DNA from: Deltaproteobacteria bacterium
GTDB lineage: Bacteria; Myxococcota; UBA727; VGSZ01
NCBI GenBank assembly: GCA_016177705.1
Contig: JACOUT010000008.1
Location: 124,001-188,000, forward strand
Direction of reading: 5' to 3'
DNA length: 64,000 nt
Shown here in pieces: positions 35,114-43,421 of this stretch. How positions within the stretch are numbered: position 1 is the first letter of the stretch; each line of letters starts with the position of its first letter. The notes beneath the pieces are model-generated. The model was not told where the DNA came from. It saw only the letters and a program-made list of their open reading frames with translations, and ran no database searches. The position numbers and the translations under genes were made by a program.

Positions 35114-37834
35114 CTAGCGCCGCCGGCGTCGGAGCAGCGCCAGAAGCGCGCCGAGCCCGGCGAGCGCGAGCGGCGCGCCGCGCGCGCTCGCCTGGTTGCA
35201 GTCGCAGTCGTCGACGCCCGGCGGTGGCTCGACCTCGCACTCGCTGTCGGTCGCCAGGTTCTCGACGTCGATGTTCTGGAGGTTGGCGCCGCCGGCCGGC
35301 GACACGATCTGCGCCACGAAGCTGCGCACGTTGCACGGGTCGCTCTCGAGCGTGACCGTGAAGGTGGCATCAGCCTGGCCCGTCGACTGGTTCGGCTCGC
35401 CAATGGTCGCCACCGAGGACGTGGCGGCGACGTCGAACGCGATCTCGGCGCCGCTGCCGTCCGTGGGCGTCGCCAGGCTGCCGCCCGAGCCCTCGTAGGT
35501 CCACACGATGCGCGGCTCGCCCTCGACGACGATGACGCTGATGGGCTCCGGATCCCCGCCGCCGCCCATGACGCCTTCGAGCCCGCCCGAGCCCTGCGCC
35601 CACTTGAGCGTGAAGCCGCCCGAGCCCGGTGGCACCTGGATGGCGAGCTGCACCAGCGCGGGTGCGTAGTTGGTGAGCCCGACGTCGGACTTGCCTGGCT
35701 GCACGAGCTGCGCGACCGGCGTGACGTCGAAGGCGCCCTCTTGGTCGGCGGTCGACAGCGTCACGATGCGCGCGCAGTCCGACAGGCCGCGGCCATCGAG
35801 CTCCGCCCGCGCGGCGTCGGCCACGCTGGTGCCGAGCGACGGCTCGTTGGTGATCGCGTCGACCAGCGCGGTGGACGCCGCCGCGAAGTCCTCGTCCGGC
35901 GCCGACACGGCGATCGCCTGCAGCGCGGCGCGCTCGAGGCCCGCGATCTTGGCGGCGTCGCCGCCGAGCGTGGCGCGGATAGACCAGAGCGCGCCCGCCC
36001 AGGGCTCGCTGTCGGCGTGCACCTCGCCGATCAGGGACTCCGGGCAGCGCAGCTCGTTGTCGTTGTTGCGCAGGCCGGTCTCGCCCGCCTCGGTCAGCCC
36101 AGCCGACGCGTACTCGCCCATCTCCGGATCGTTGGCGTACGAGGCCGAGAAGAAGTCCGACCAGCCCTCGTTCATGGCGCCCGGCTCGACGTGTGAGCCC
36201 CAGTCGTCGAGGCCGTTGCTGCCGAGCTGCGGGTTGAGCGTGTGGATGATGCCGTGCGTGAACTCGTGGCGCACGATGTCGCCGTCGTAGGCGAAGTCGC
36301 GGTACCCCTGGAAGTACGTGTTCGAGTCGAACGGGCGCGAGAACAGCGCGGCCAGCGCCTGGAACTCGGGCGGGATGTTGATGGGACCGCCCTCGAGCGC
36401 CGGGATGAAGGCGGCGTTCGGGATGCGCTGGAAGTCGTCGATGATGATGGGCCGCTCCACCGAGCCGCCGCGGCTGCCGCCGAGCGGCGAGATCTGGATG
36501 GCCATCGACTGCAGGTCCACCTCGGGGATCATCATGTTGACCGCGATGTGAAAGGGCAGGGCCGCGCGCGCGGTGCCGGCCACCGGGTTGCCGTCGTCGT
36601 CGACGGAGTGCCCGTCGGCGTCGCAGCGCATCGACTGCTGCTCGAGGCAGAAGGTGTCGTCGTAGATGTCGCGGATGTGTTGGAAGTACTCCAAGGTGGC
36701 GTGGTAGGCGGCCACTTCGGCGAAGGCGTCCTCCTCGGCGGCGCAGCCCTCGAGGTCGGCGGGGCCCGCGGAGGAGTCGGTCGAGCCGCACGGGCGGCGC
36801 CCCTCGAGGCGGTCGCCGTCGACGGGATCGGCGAACCAGCCGTCTTCGCCGCTCGGGCCGGCGCCCGCCGCGCTCCGCGCGCGTGGCAGCTCGGCGCAGA
36901 AGGCGACCTGGGCGTAGAGCGTGTCGCCGGTGAAGCCGATCTGCGACAGGTCGAACGGCAAGGACGCGGTCGGGATGGCGAGGTTGATCACGGAGGTGAT
37001 GGCGCCGGGCGTGTCGGCCTCGGCGCAGGTGGCGACGTTGCGCGCCAACGATCCCGGCGGCAGCTCCTCGATGCAGCTCTGGCCACCGTCGTTGCACAGG
37101 TAGTGCTTGCAACAGTTGGCCGTCTCGATGTGCTCACCGATCAGGTTGGCGCCGAGGCCGAGCGGCAGCAGCCCGTCGAGATCGCCGGCAATCAGCTCAC
37201 CCTCGAGGTCGGCATCGGGGTTCGACGGCTGGTCGTTCGTGAACAGTTGCGCGGCGGTGGGCGCCGGCCCGCCCGGCTCGCCCTCGCCCTCGCCTTCACC
37301 TTCACCTTCACCTTCACCTTCACCTTCACCTTCACCTTCACCTTCACCTTCACCTTCACCTTCACCAGCCTGGAGCTTGACCACCGGCTGGGTGCGCAGC
37401 GCCACGCCGGTCTCGGCATCCACCCAGACGTCGCGCACGTCCTGCAGCCGCCAGGTGGGCACGCGCACGCGCCACATGGCGAGCAGGCCGTCCTCGCGCG
37501 CGAGCCAGACGGCGCGGCCGAAGCCCGCGGTGTTCTCCACGGTCGGATCGCGAAACAGGCAACCACGCACGCTCGCGCACGCGGCGGCGACCGCATGCGC
37601 CTCGTCGACCGCGAAGGCGGTGAGGGGCACGAGCGAGGGCGCGGCGCGCACCGGCGCGCCATCGAGCGTCACCAGATCGGCGCCCTCGACTGGCACGCCG
37701 CCAACCACCGGCCTCTCGCGCACCACCACGCGCTCACCGAAGCGATGCGTCCGGCGGTCAGCGCGCGGCCCCTCGGCTGCGGCTGCGCCGGCGAGCGCGA
37801 TCAGGGCGAGAGTGACGACGACGGTACGGTGCAT
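35114..37834 (-). CDS. MYXO-CTERM-anchored M36-like metallopeptidase
   Basis: The 906-residue exported protease has a signal peptide (about 1-20) and an N-terminal propeptide-like region (to about 155) containing WRVRVPTWRLQDVRDVWVDA. A (Gly-Glu)15 linker follows. The catalytic domain has HEFTH at 523-527 and the third zinc ligand Glu in NEGWSDFFSASYANDPEMGE (about 558). The C-terminal part (from about 700) is beta-rich. It ends with VDDCDCNQASARGAPLALAG plus a Leu-rich helix and five Arg, a MYXO-CTERM-type sorting tail. M36 (fungalysin-like) is preferred over M4; both are gluzincins. The Gly-Glu run sits in an odd place, inside the precursor and not before the anchor. Confidence 0.88.
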   Translation of the reverse strand: MHRTVVVTLALIALAGAAAAEGPRADRRTHRFGERVVVRERPVVGGVPVEGADLVTLDGAPVRAAPSLVPLTAFAVDEAHAVAAACASVRGCLFRDPTVENTAGFGRAVWLAREDGLLAMWRVRVPTWRLQDVRDVWVDAETGVALRTQPVVKLQAGEGEGEGEGEGEGEGEGEGEGEGEGEGEGEPGGPAPTAAQLFTNDQPSNPDADLEGELIAGDLDGLLPLGLGANLIGEHIETANCCKHYLCNDGGQSCIEELPPGSLARNVATCAEADTPGAITSVINLAIPTASLPFDLSQIGFTGDTLYAQVAFCAELPRARSAAGAGPSGEDGWFADPVDGDRLEGRRPCGSTDSSAGPADLEGCAAEEDAFAEVAAYHATLEYFQHIRDIYDDTFCLEQQSMRCDADGHSVDDDGNPVAGTARAALPFHIAVNMMIPEVDLQSMAIQISPLGGSRGGSVERPIIIDDFQRIPNAAFIPALEGGPINIPPEFQALAALFSRPFDSNTYFQGYRDFAYDGDIVRHEFTHGIIHTLNPQLGSNGLDDWGSHVEPGAMNEGWSDFFSASYANDPEMGEYASAGLTEAGETGLRNNDNELRCPESLIGEVHADSEPWAGALWSIRATLGGDAAKIAGLERAALQAIAVSAPDEDFAAASTALVDAITNEPSLGTSVADAARAELDGRGLSDCARIVTLSTADQEGAFDVTPVAQLVQPGKSDVGLTNYAPALVQLAIQVPPGSGGFTLKWAQGSGGLEGVMGGGGDPEPISVIVVEGEPRIVWTYEGSGGSLATPTDGSGAEIAFDVAATSSVATIGEPNQSTGQADATFTVTLESDPCNVRSFVAQIVSPAGGANLQNIDVENLATDSECEVEPPPGVDDCDCNQASARGAPLALAGLGALLALLRRRRR
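37277..37366. repeat. Perfect TTCACC hexanucleotide tandem repeat
   Basis: Three CTCGCC units (37277-37294) are followed by twelve exact TTCACC copies (37295-37366). On the minus strand each unit encodes Gly-Glu. Copy-number change by slippage would keep the reading frame and alter only linker length. The near-perfect DNA identity contrasts with the drifted repeat at 22866-23005. Confidence 0.95.
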
Positions 37835-37969
37835 GTGGGTCTCCTGGCGCCGAGGCGCCGGGACTGTACCAGTTGGGTCGGGTGAATCCAGCGCCCCACC
37901 CCGGCGTCGATGGCTGTGCGCCGTGCCACGACCCTGACGCTTGCGCGCCGTCGTCTGACATCCGGCGGC

Positions 37970-38000
37970 TTGACAGGCCTGAACGCAGGTCGCTTAGATT
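37970..38000 (+). promoter_or_regulatory. Near-consensus sigma70 promoter
   Basis: TTGACA (37970-37975) is a perfect -35. TAGATT (37995-38000) is the -10 with a 19-base spacer; the frame TTAGAT gives 18 bases. The start would fall near 38007, leaving a leader of about 16 bases with GAGGG before ATG 38023. It is the best conventional promoter in the window. Confidence 0.7.
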
Positions 38001-38022
38001 GCGCGCTCCTCACGAGGGACTC

Positions 38023-38691
38023 ATGCACCGTCGCAGTCACCGCCTCGCCGTCGCCGCCGCCCTCGCTGTCGCCGCCTTCGCCGGCGCGCCGGCGAAGGCG
38101 GCCGTCGACCTGACCGAGGAGGAGTTCCGCCTTTACTGCGGCTACCTCGACGCCATCGAGCAGCCGGCGGTCGCCAAGCTCTCGGGCAAGAAGCGCGACC
38201 AAAAGGTGGCGTCGATGGCCAAGGTCAAGCTGCCGGTGCTGCTTGCCGCCGTCGAGAAGGGTGGCCGCGCCGGCGCCACCTGCGACGAGATCGGCAAGAA
38301 GGTCGAGCGCGACGCCAAGAGCGCCGTCGAGGGCGCGTTGCCCGGCCGGGTGGTGGTGTTCAACTTCGACGACAGCGACCCATCGCACGTGGTGGCGCAG
38401 GTGACCTGGCTCGGCATCGACAAGAAGAAGGTGCTCGAGGAGGCCTCGCTGCTCGCCGTCACGCTCGCCAGCGAGGCCAAGATCACCAAGACCATCGCGA
38501 TCCGCGCGGTCGACCCTGGCGCCACCGACAAGCTGACCGACGAGGCCATGTGGTGGGAGGGCAAGATCACGCGCCCGAACGCCGCGCGCATCGACAAGGC
38601 CAAGATCCCCGATTACGCGCTCACCAGGTACGTGCGCCTGTTCGACGGATGCAAGACCAACGTCGGCGCCGACTACTGCACGACGAAGTAG
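38023..38691 (+). CDS. Exported protein of unknown function
   Basis: The product has 222 residues. The signal peptide is about 1-26 (HRLAVAAALAVAAFAGAPAKA). The mature protein is rich in Lys and Ala with helices (LTEEEFRLYCGYLDAIEQPA, KVKLPVLLAAVEKGG) and ends at CKTNVGADYCTTK, which gives a possible disulfide. No catalytic motif or known domain is visible. The strong promoter and a clear GAGGG ribosome site suggest high expression. It is a single-gene unit, divergent from the metallopeptidase. Confidence 0.75.
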   Translation: MHRRSHRLAVAAALAVAAFAGAPAKAAVDLTEEEFRLYCGYLDAIEQPAVAKLSGKKRDQKVASMAKVKLPVLLAAVEKGGRAGATCDEIGKKVERDAKSAVEGALPGRVVVFNFDDSDPSHVVAQVTWLGIDKKKVLEEASLLAVTLASEAKITKTIAIRAVDPGATDKLTDEAMWWEGKITRPNAARIDKAKIPDYALTRYVRLFDGCKTNVGADYCTTK

Positions 38692-38774
38692 CGGGGCTCC
38701 CTCGCGCCGCGCCGCGGCGTGACCGAGACCCCGGCGTACCGACGGGTCCGCGCTGGACGTAGGGGCGCGAAACC

Positions 38775-38780
38775 TACAGA
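38775..38780 (+). promoter_or_regulatory. Possible -10 element before the LOG-family gene
   Basis: TACAGA lies eight bases before GTG 38789, so the transcript would have a very short or no leader. Only the -10-like hexamer supports this. Confidence 0.3.
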
Positions 38781-38788
38781 ATCGGCGG

Positions 38789-40339
38789 GTGACGACCGTC
38801 CACAGCAAGCGCGCCGTCCCCCGCCGCACCGCCACCGCCACCAAGGCCAAGAAGGCAACGACGCCCAAGACCGGCGTGAAGCCGAGCGCGACGGTAGCGC
38901 GGGAGCAGCCACCGAAGCTCGAGCTGCCGCCGGTGCCGAGCGTCGCGCACGAGGCCGAGAAGCTCTCGGCGTGGGCCGAGCCCAAGGCGACCTCGCTCGT
39001 CGAGCTTCGCGCCAAGGCGGAAGACGACGGGCTCGACTCGATCTTCCAGAAGCACCTGGCGGATTTCCGCACCGCCTTCGCCGAGCTGCGACGCCAGGCA
39101 CCGAGCGTGGTGTTCTTCGGCGGCGCCCGCTTGCAGCAGGGCGACAGCTACTACGCGCTCGCGATGTCGTTCGGCGCGCAGCTCGCAAAGCGCGGCATTC
39201 CACCAAAGACGGGTGCCGGCCCGGGCGCCATGCATGCGGTGCCCGCCGGCTTCATCGCCGAGCGCGACCGGCTGCCGCACAAGCTCGCGCAACAGGTGAT
39301 CGACGGCGTCTCGCGTCTCGCCCACCTCGACGATCAGCGCACGCTCGGCTTCAACATCAAGCTGCCCGCCGAGCAGAAGGTCAGCCCGGCCATCGAGCGC
39401 GCCCACGAGATCCAACTCTTCGCGTTCCGCAAGTTCGCGCTCTACGAGAACGTGCGCGGCGTGGTGGTGTTCCCGGGCGGCTTTGGCACGCTCGACGAGC
39501 TGCTCGAGGTCTTGGTGCTGGCGCGCGAGGGCAAGACGCGCGACCCGATCGTGCTCGCCGGCAAGGCCTACTGGCAGCCGATCCTCGACGCCTGGCGTAC
39601 CTCGGCGGAGAGAAACGGCCAGAACCTGCTCGCCGGCATGCTCGACTCCGTGCTCGTCACGGACGACCCGCATGCAGCCATGGACTTCGTCGAGGGCAGG
39701 AGCGGCGTGCGCGCCTTCGAGAGCGAGCCCGAGGAGCTGTACACGCGCATGGTGCGCGAGCTGAAGCTGGCGCGCTACGTCGTCACGCGGCAGGAGAAGG
39801 CGGTCACCTTCCTCGGCGGCGCGCAGCTCGCGTCCGATGATCCGGCGCTGGCACTCGCGCGCCTGATCGCCGAGCACGTGTCGGGCCAAGGCCAGGCGGT
39901 GCGCGTCGGCGACGACGGTAACGGCGCCACCGCCGTGTCGCAGGGCGCGCGCGAGGTGCAGCGCGTGCGCTGGGATCCGGCGAGCGTGGAGGCCAAGAAG
40001 CGCCACAAGAAGCACGCGGTCGACGACGTCACCTTCTCGGAGCGCATCCCCCACAAAGAGACGCTGTTGCGAAACGCCTCGGCCTACGTGGTGCTGCCCG
40101 ACGCCGCCCGTGGCCACGACGAGCTGACCACGGTGTTGTGCCAGATCCAGACCGGAAAGCTGCCGCGCCGGCCGCTCTTGCTCGTCGACTCGGGCTATTG
40201 GAAGCCCATCGTCGAGGCTTGGCAGCGCGCCATGGTGTCCGAGAAGCACGCGTACATCGCGCCCGAGGACATGGAGCTGTTGCGCTTCGTCGACAGCCTG
40301 GACGACGCCAAGGCCGCCCTGGCCGGCGCTAACGCGTAA
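38789..40339 (+). CDS. Tandem LOG-family (Rossmann-fold nucleotide hydrolase-like) protein
   Basis: The product has 516 residues. A basic N-terminal tail (about 1-40) precedes a LOG domain with SVVFFGGARLQQGDSYYALA near 110, TGAGPGAMHAV near 145 and the catalytic signature PGGFGTLDELLE near 230. A second, degenerate copy follows (VTFLGGAQLASDDPALALAR near 335), but its motif reads PDAARGHDELTTVL in place of PGGxGTxxE. LOG proteins release bases from nucleoside 5-prime-monophosphates; E. coli PpnN is a related two-part enzyme. Only the first copy is likely active. The GTG start is the only one giving the full N-terminal tail; no ribosome site is visible. Confidence 0.82.
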   Translation: MTTVHSKRAVPRRTATATKAKKATTPKTGVKPSATVAREQPPKLELPPVPSVAHEAEKLSAWAEPKATSLVELRAKAEDDGLDSIFQKHLADFRTAFAELRRQAPSVVFFGGARLQQGDSYYALAMSFGAQLAKRGIPPKTGAGPGAMHAVPAGFIAERDRLPHKLAQQVIDGVSRLAHLDDQRTLGFNIKLPAEQKVSPAIERAHEIQLFAFRKFALYENVRGVVVFPGGFGTLDELLEVLVLAREGKTRDPIVLAGKAYWQPILDAWRTSAERNGQNLLAGMLDSVLVTDDPHAAMDFVEGRSGVRAFESEPEELYTRMVRELKLARYVVTRQEKAVTFLGGAQLASDDPALALARLIAEHVSGQGQAVRVGDDGNGATAVSQGAREVQRVRWDPASVEAKKRHKKHAVDDVTFSERIPHKETLLRNASAYVVLPDAARGHDELTTVLCQIQTGKLPRRPLLLVDSGYWKPIVEAWQRAMVSEKHAYIAPEDMELLRFVDSLDDAKAALAGANA

Positions 40340-41195
40340 CGATGGCCTTCGCCAGGATGGCGTCGTAGGCCGCGCGCGCCTCGTGGAAGCTCTCCACCGG
40401 CGATGTGAACGAGATGATCACGAGCTGGTTCTCGTCGCCACGCTTGACCGCGCCGCGCCACGACATGCTGCGCAGGCCGGTGCCGTCGGTAGCGAGGTAA
40501 AGCGCCTCGTTGGTGGCCTCGGCGCCCTTCTCGACCACCAGGCGATCGAGCGCGTCCTTGGAGTCGGGCCCGTAGCCGACCAGCAGCAGGCCATCGACCT
40601 CGCCGACTTTCAGCTCGGACGACGAGGACAAGCGACCGAGCCCAATCAGCTCGTCGAGGTCCTCGGCGGTGTAGCTGTGTGCGATCTTGTCGAGCGGCAC
40701 GTCGGCGCGCAGCGAGAAGAAACTGACCTCGACGCCGTGGCCGTCGGAGGTGCCCGAGGAGTGGAAGGCGACGCTCCGGCCGTCGCGCTGTTGCCCGAGG
40801 TACTTCCAGCCCTCGGGGAGCTGCAGCTCGACGCCGCGCTTGGCGAGCCAGCGGCGCGCGTCGGGCGCCGTGGGCGGTCCGAGCGTCGACGGGTCGAGGC
40901 TGCCGGGCCCGGCCATCGCCTGCTGCTCGAGCGCGCCCTTGTTGATGATGTGGGCCTTACCCTCGATCGAGCTGTGCGTGGCCGCCGCGAACGAGGGCTC
41001 ACCGCCGAGCTGCTGCTTCTTCTTGGCGCCGCTGTCGCCGCTGCCGGTGTCGATGAGATCCTCGTCGTCGCGAATGGCCGGCAGGTCCGCGCCGCCGACG
41101 CCGACTTTGTTCTTCGTCGACTGCTTCTTGGCGGCGTTCTGCGCGCGCGCATCGGCGGCGTTCTTGGAGAACCAGGAGCCGGGGTTGAGCTTCAC
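40329..41195 (-). CDS. Hypothetical cytoplasmic protein
   Basis: The product has 288 residues without a signal peptide. The first 110 residues are polar and repetitive (Lys, Ala, Gly, Asp), likely disordered. The C-terminal half (from about 115) is a compact alpha/beta region (RRWLAKRGVELQLPEGWKYL, GVEVSFFSLRADVPLDKIAH, ELIGLGRLSSSSELKVGEVD), resembling PsbP/Mog1-like folds only in general character. I do not recognise the family. GTG 41195 was chosen with GAAGG about ten bases upstream and a TACACT -10 further up; TTG 41198 is equally possible. Its stop overlaps the convergent LOG gene by 11 bases. Confidence 0.6.
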   Translation of the reverse strand: MKLNPGSWFSKNAADARAQNAAKKQSTKNKVGVGGADLPAIRDDEDLIDTGSGDSGAKKKQQLGGEPSFAAATHSSIEGKAHIINKGALEQQAMAGPGSLDPSTLGPPTAPDARRWLAKRGVELQLPEGWKYLGQQRDGRSVAFHSSGTSDGHGVEVSFFSLRADVPLDKIAHSYTAEDLDELIGLGRLSSSSELKVGEVDGLLLVGYGPDSKDALDRLVVEKGAEATNEALYLATDGTGLRSMSWRGAVKRGDENQLVIISFTSPVESFHEARAAYDAILAKAIVTR

Positions 41196-41344
41196 CAAGC
41201 AGCGACCTTCATCGAGTGTAGCGGGATGACCGCAGATGTGGAGGGCCTTCCCATCCGCGTGTGATCGGAGGCGATTGCCGCAGCGCGTCAACGGAGGAAA
41301 TCGCGGCGCACCACGAGGCGTTAGGCTGGTGCGCCGGAGGCACC

Positions 41345-41809
41345 ATGAGCATCACCCGCCGTCGTCTGCTGGTCGCGCTCGCGCTCGCCTCGCTCGCAGG
41401 CGCTGCGTGCGAGCGCGAGCGCCCCGAGGCGAAGATCCGCCGCGCGCTCGACGACGGCGTGGCGGCGCTCGCCGCCAAGGACGCCAAGGCCGCGGGCGCC
41501 CTGCTCGCCGACGACTACGCCGACGCCGGCAAGCGCAGCAAGAAAGACCTGGTGCGCCTCGCGTTCTTCGCGCTGCAGCGTGGGCCGGTGTTCGTGCGCT
41601 TGCAGAGCGTCGAGACCGAGGTCGCCGGCGAGGCGGCCACCTCCAAGGTCGCGGTACTGGCCGTGCAGGGCGCGCCAGAGGTGAAGAGCGCAGCCGACCT
41701 GCTCGCGACCAACGCGCGCACGTTCGAGCTGACGGTGTCATGGATCAAGGACGGCAACGACTGGCGCATCACGCGCATCGACGGCCTGCCGACGCTGTCC
41801 TTCGAGTAG
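41345..41809 (+). CDS. Lipoprotein with NTF2-like (SnoaL-like) domain
   Basis: The product has 154 residues. The N-terminus MSITRRRLLVALALASLAGA ends before a Cys (AAC, residue 22), so it is a lipoprotein with a Tat-like arginine cluster. The mature domain (EAKIRRALDDGVAALAAKDA, GALLADDYADAGKRSKKDLV, then beta strands ending ITRIDGLPTLSFE) fits the cone-shaped NTF2/SnoaL-like fold. A GGAGG ribosome site and a TAGGCT -10-like box (41322-41327) precede the ATG. No catalytic residues can be named. It is convergent with the MFS gene, three bases away. Confidence 0.75.
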   Translation: MSITRRRLLVALALASLAGAACERERPEAKIRRALDDGVAALAAKDAKAAGALLADDYADAGKRSKKDLVRLAFFALQRGPVFVRLQSVETEVAGEAATSKVAVLAVQGAPEVKSAADLLATNARTFELTVSWIKDGNDWRITRIDGLPTLSFE

Positions 41810-41812
41810 CGT

Positions 41813-43368
41813 CTAGTCGGCCGCGGCGGGCGGGCCGGTGCGCCCGCGCAGCCGCTGGTCCGGCAAGAACAGCACGGCGACCAGCGCGAGGCCCTGGAAC
41901 AGCGCGGCGAACCAGAAGACGCGCGCGACCGCGTGCACGAACGCGCTCTTGAGGGCGAGCAGCGCGGCAGGGTCGGCGTGGGCGAGGGCTGCACCGTCAC
42001 GTGCGCCGCCGTCGCCGAGCGGCAAGCCCGGCATGCCGAGCGAGGCCGCGAACACGGTACCGAGCACTGCCAGCCCCATGGTGGCGCCCATCTGGCGAAA
42101 GAACGTCGACAGGCTGGTGACCGCGCCGATGACCGGCGGCGGCACCGCGTTTTGGATCGTGAGCGGTACCAGCGGGATGGCCGGTCCCATGCCGACGCCG
42201 AGCAGGAACATGCGCCAACTGACGTCGAGCTGCGACGAGGTGACGTCGAGCGTGAGCGCGAGCAGCAGGAAGCCGACGCAGGCCAACGACGCGGTGCAGA
42301 GCAACAGCGGCTTGGTGCGCCCCAGGCGTGAGGCGAGCTGGCCGCTCGCGATGTTGGCGACCAACAGGCCCATGGTGAGCGGCAGAGTGGTCATGCCCGC
42401 CGACGTGGCGGAGGCGCCGGCGACGTAGACCATGAATAGCGGCAAGAACACGATGGCGCCGAGGAAGGCCAGGCCGGAGAGGAAGTTGGTGGCGAGGCCG
42501 GCGCGCGCATGCGCAGCAGCTTGAGGTCGGCGATGGGATCGCGGGCGCGCCCCTCGACGACGAGGAAGCCGGCGAGCCCGACCAGCGCGGTCCCGAACAG
42601 CGCGCCGATCTGCCACGACAGCCACGGCCAGCCGGTGTCGCCCTCCCGCAACTGCAAGCGCCCGAGCGACAGACCGAGCAAGAGCGGCACCGCGAACACG
42701 ACCAGCATGAGCGCGCCCGCCACGTCGAGCGTCAGCGGCTCGGTGCGCGGGCGACGCAGCGGCGGCATGCGCGCCACGATGAACGTGATGGCGAGCGCGC
42801 CGAGCGGCAGGTTGACGAAGAAGCACCAGTGCCAGCCGACCGTGTCGGTGAGGAAGCCGCCGAGCAGCGGCCCGACGACGCTCGACAGCCCGAAGGCGGC
42901 ACCGAAGATGCCCTGGAAGCGGCCGCGCTCGGCCGGCGTGAACAGGTCCGCAATGACGGTGAAGGCGCTCGTGAACAACGCGGCTGATCCGACGCCCTGC
43001 ACGGCGCGGCACAGGATGAGCTGCGTGGCCGACGTCGAGAGCCCGCACAGCGCGGAGCCGAGCAGGAAGACGCCGATGCCGGCGAGCAGGATGCGCCGAC
43101 GGCCGAGCGCGTCCGACAGCTTGCCCCAGATGGGTACGCACACCGTCGACGCCACCATGTACGCGGTGGTGATCCAGGTGTAGAGCGAGGGCGCGATCGC
43201 GAGGTCGCGCTGGATGGCCGGGCCGGCGGTGGCGACGATGGTCTGATCGAGCGCGGCCAACAGCATGCCGAGCAGCGTGCCGGCGAGCGCCAAGGCCTTT
43301 TGGGCCGCCGGCAGCTCGGTCGGATCGTGCGCGCGAGCGGCGGCGTCATCCACGGCCGTTCGATGCAC
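41813..43368 (-). pseudogene. EmrB/QacA-type MFS exporter, frameshifted
   Basis: One 14-helix DHA2 drug:H+ antiporter is split between two frames. The first part (start 43368) has LDQTIVATAGPAIQRDLAIA, the motif A segment GKLSDALGRRRILLAG and motif C-like GAAFGLSSVVGPLLGGFLTD. It reads DLKLLRMRA and then turns into nonsense. The second part continues in another frame from LATNFLSGLAFLGAIVFLPL to the stop at 41813. The switch lies near 42505-42520 inside a GCGCGC run and needs one missing base. The gene is either recently broken or carries a sequencing error. It lies 53 bases downstream of the STAND regulator. Confidence 0.85.
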
Positions 43369-43421
43369 GAAGCGGCGTGGATGTGCAATCGCGCGAGCGG
43401 TCGACGCGCGCGTGCCGGCGC

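Noticed and set aside
37277-37366. Tandem repeat as a possible CRISPR array
   Set aside because: Units are six bases with no spacers and encode Gly-Glu inside a gene.
36242-37885. A 547-codon plus-strand frame opposite the metallopeptidase
   Set aside because: The plus-strand translation includes a long Phe-Thr repeat that is only the antisense of the Gly-Glu codons; HEFTH and the MYXO-CTERM tail are on the minus strand.
41813-43368. Two separate transporter genes
   Set aside because: The two frames hold the N- and C-terminal halves of one MFS exporter and join at one missing base, so they are a single broken gene.
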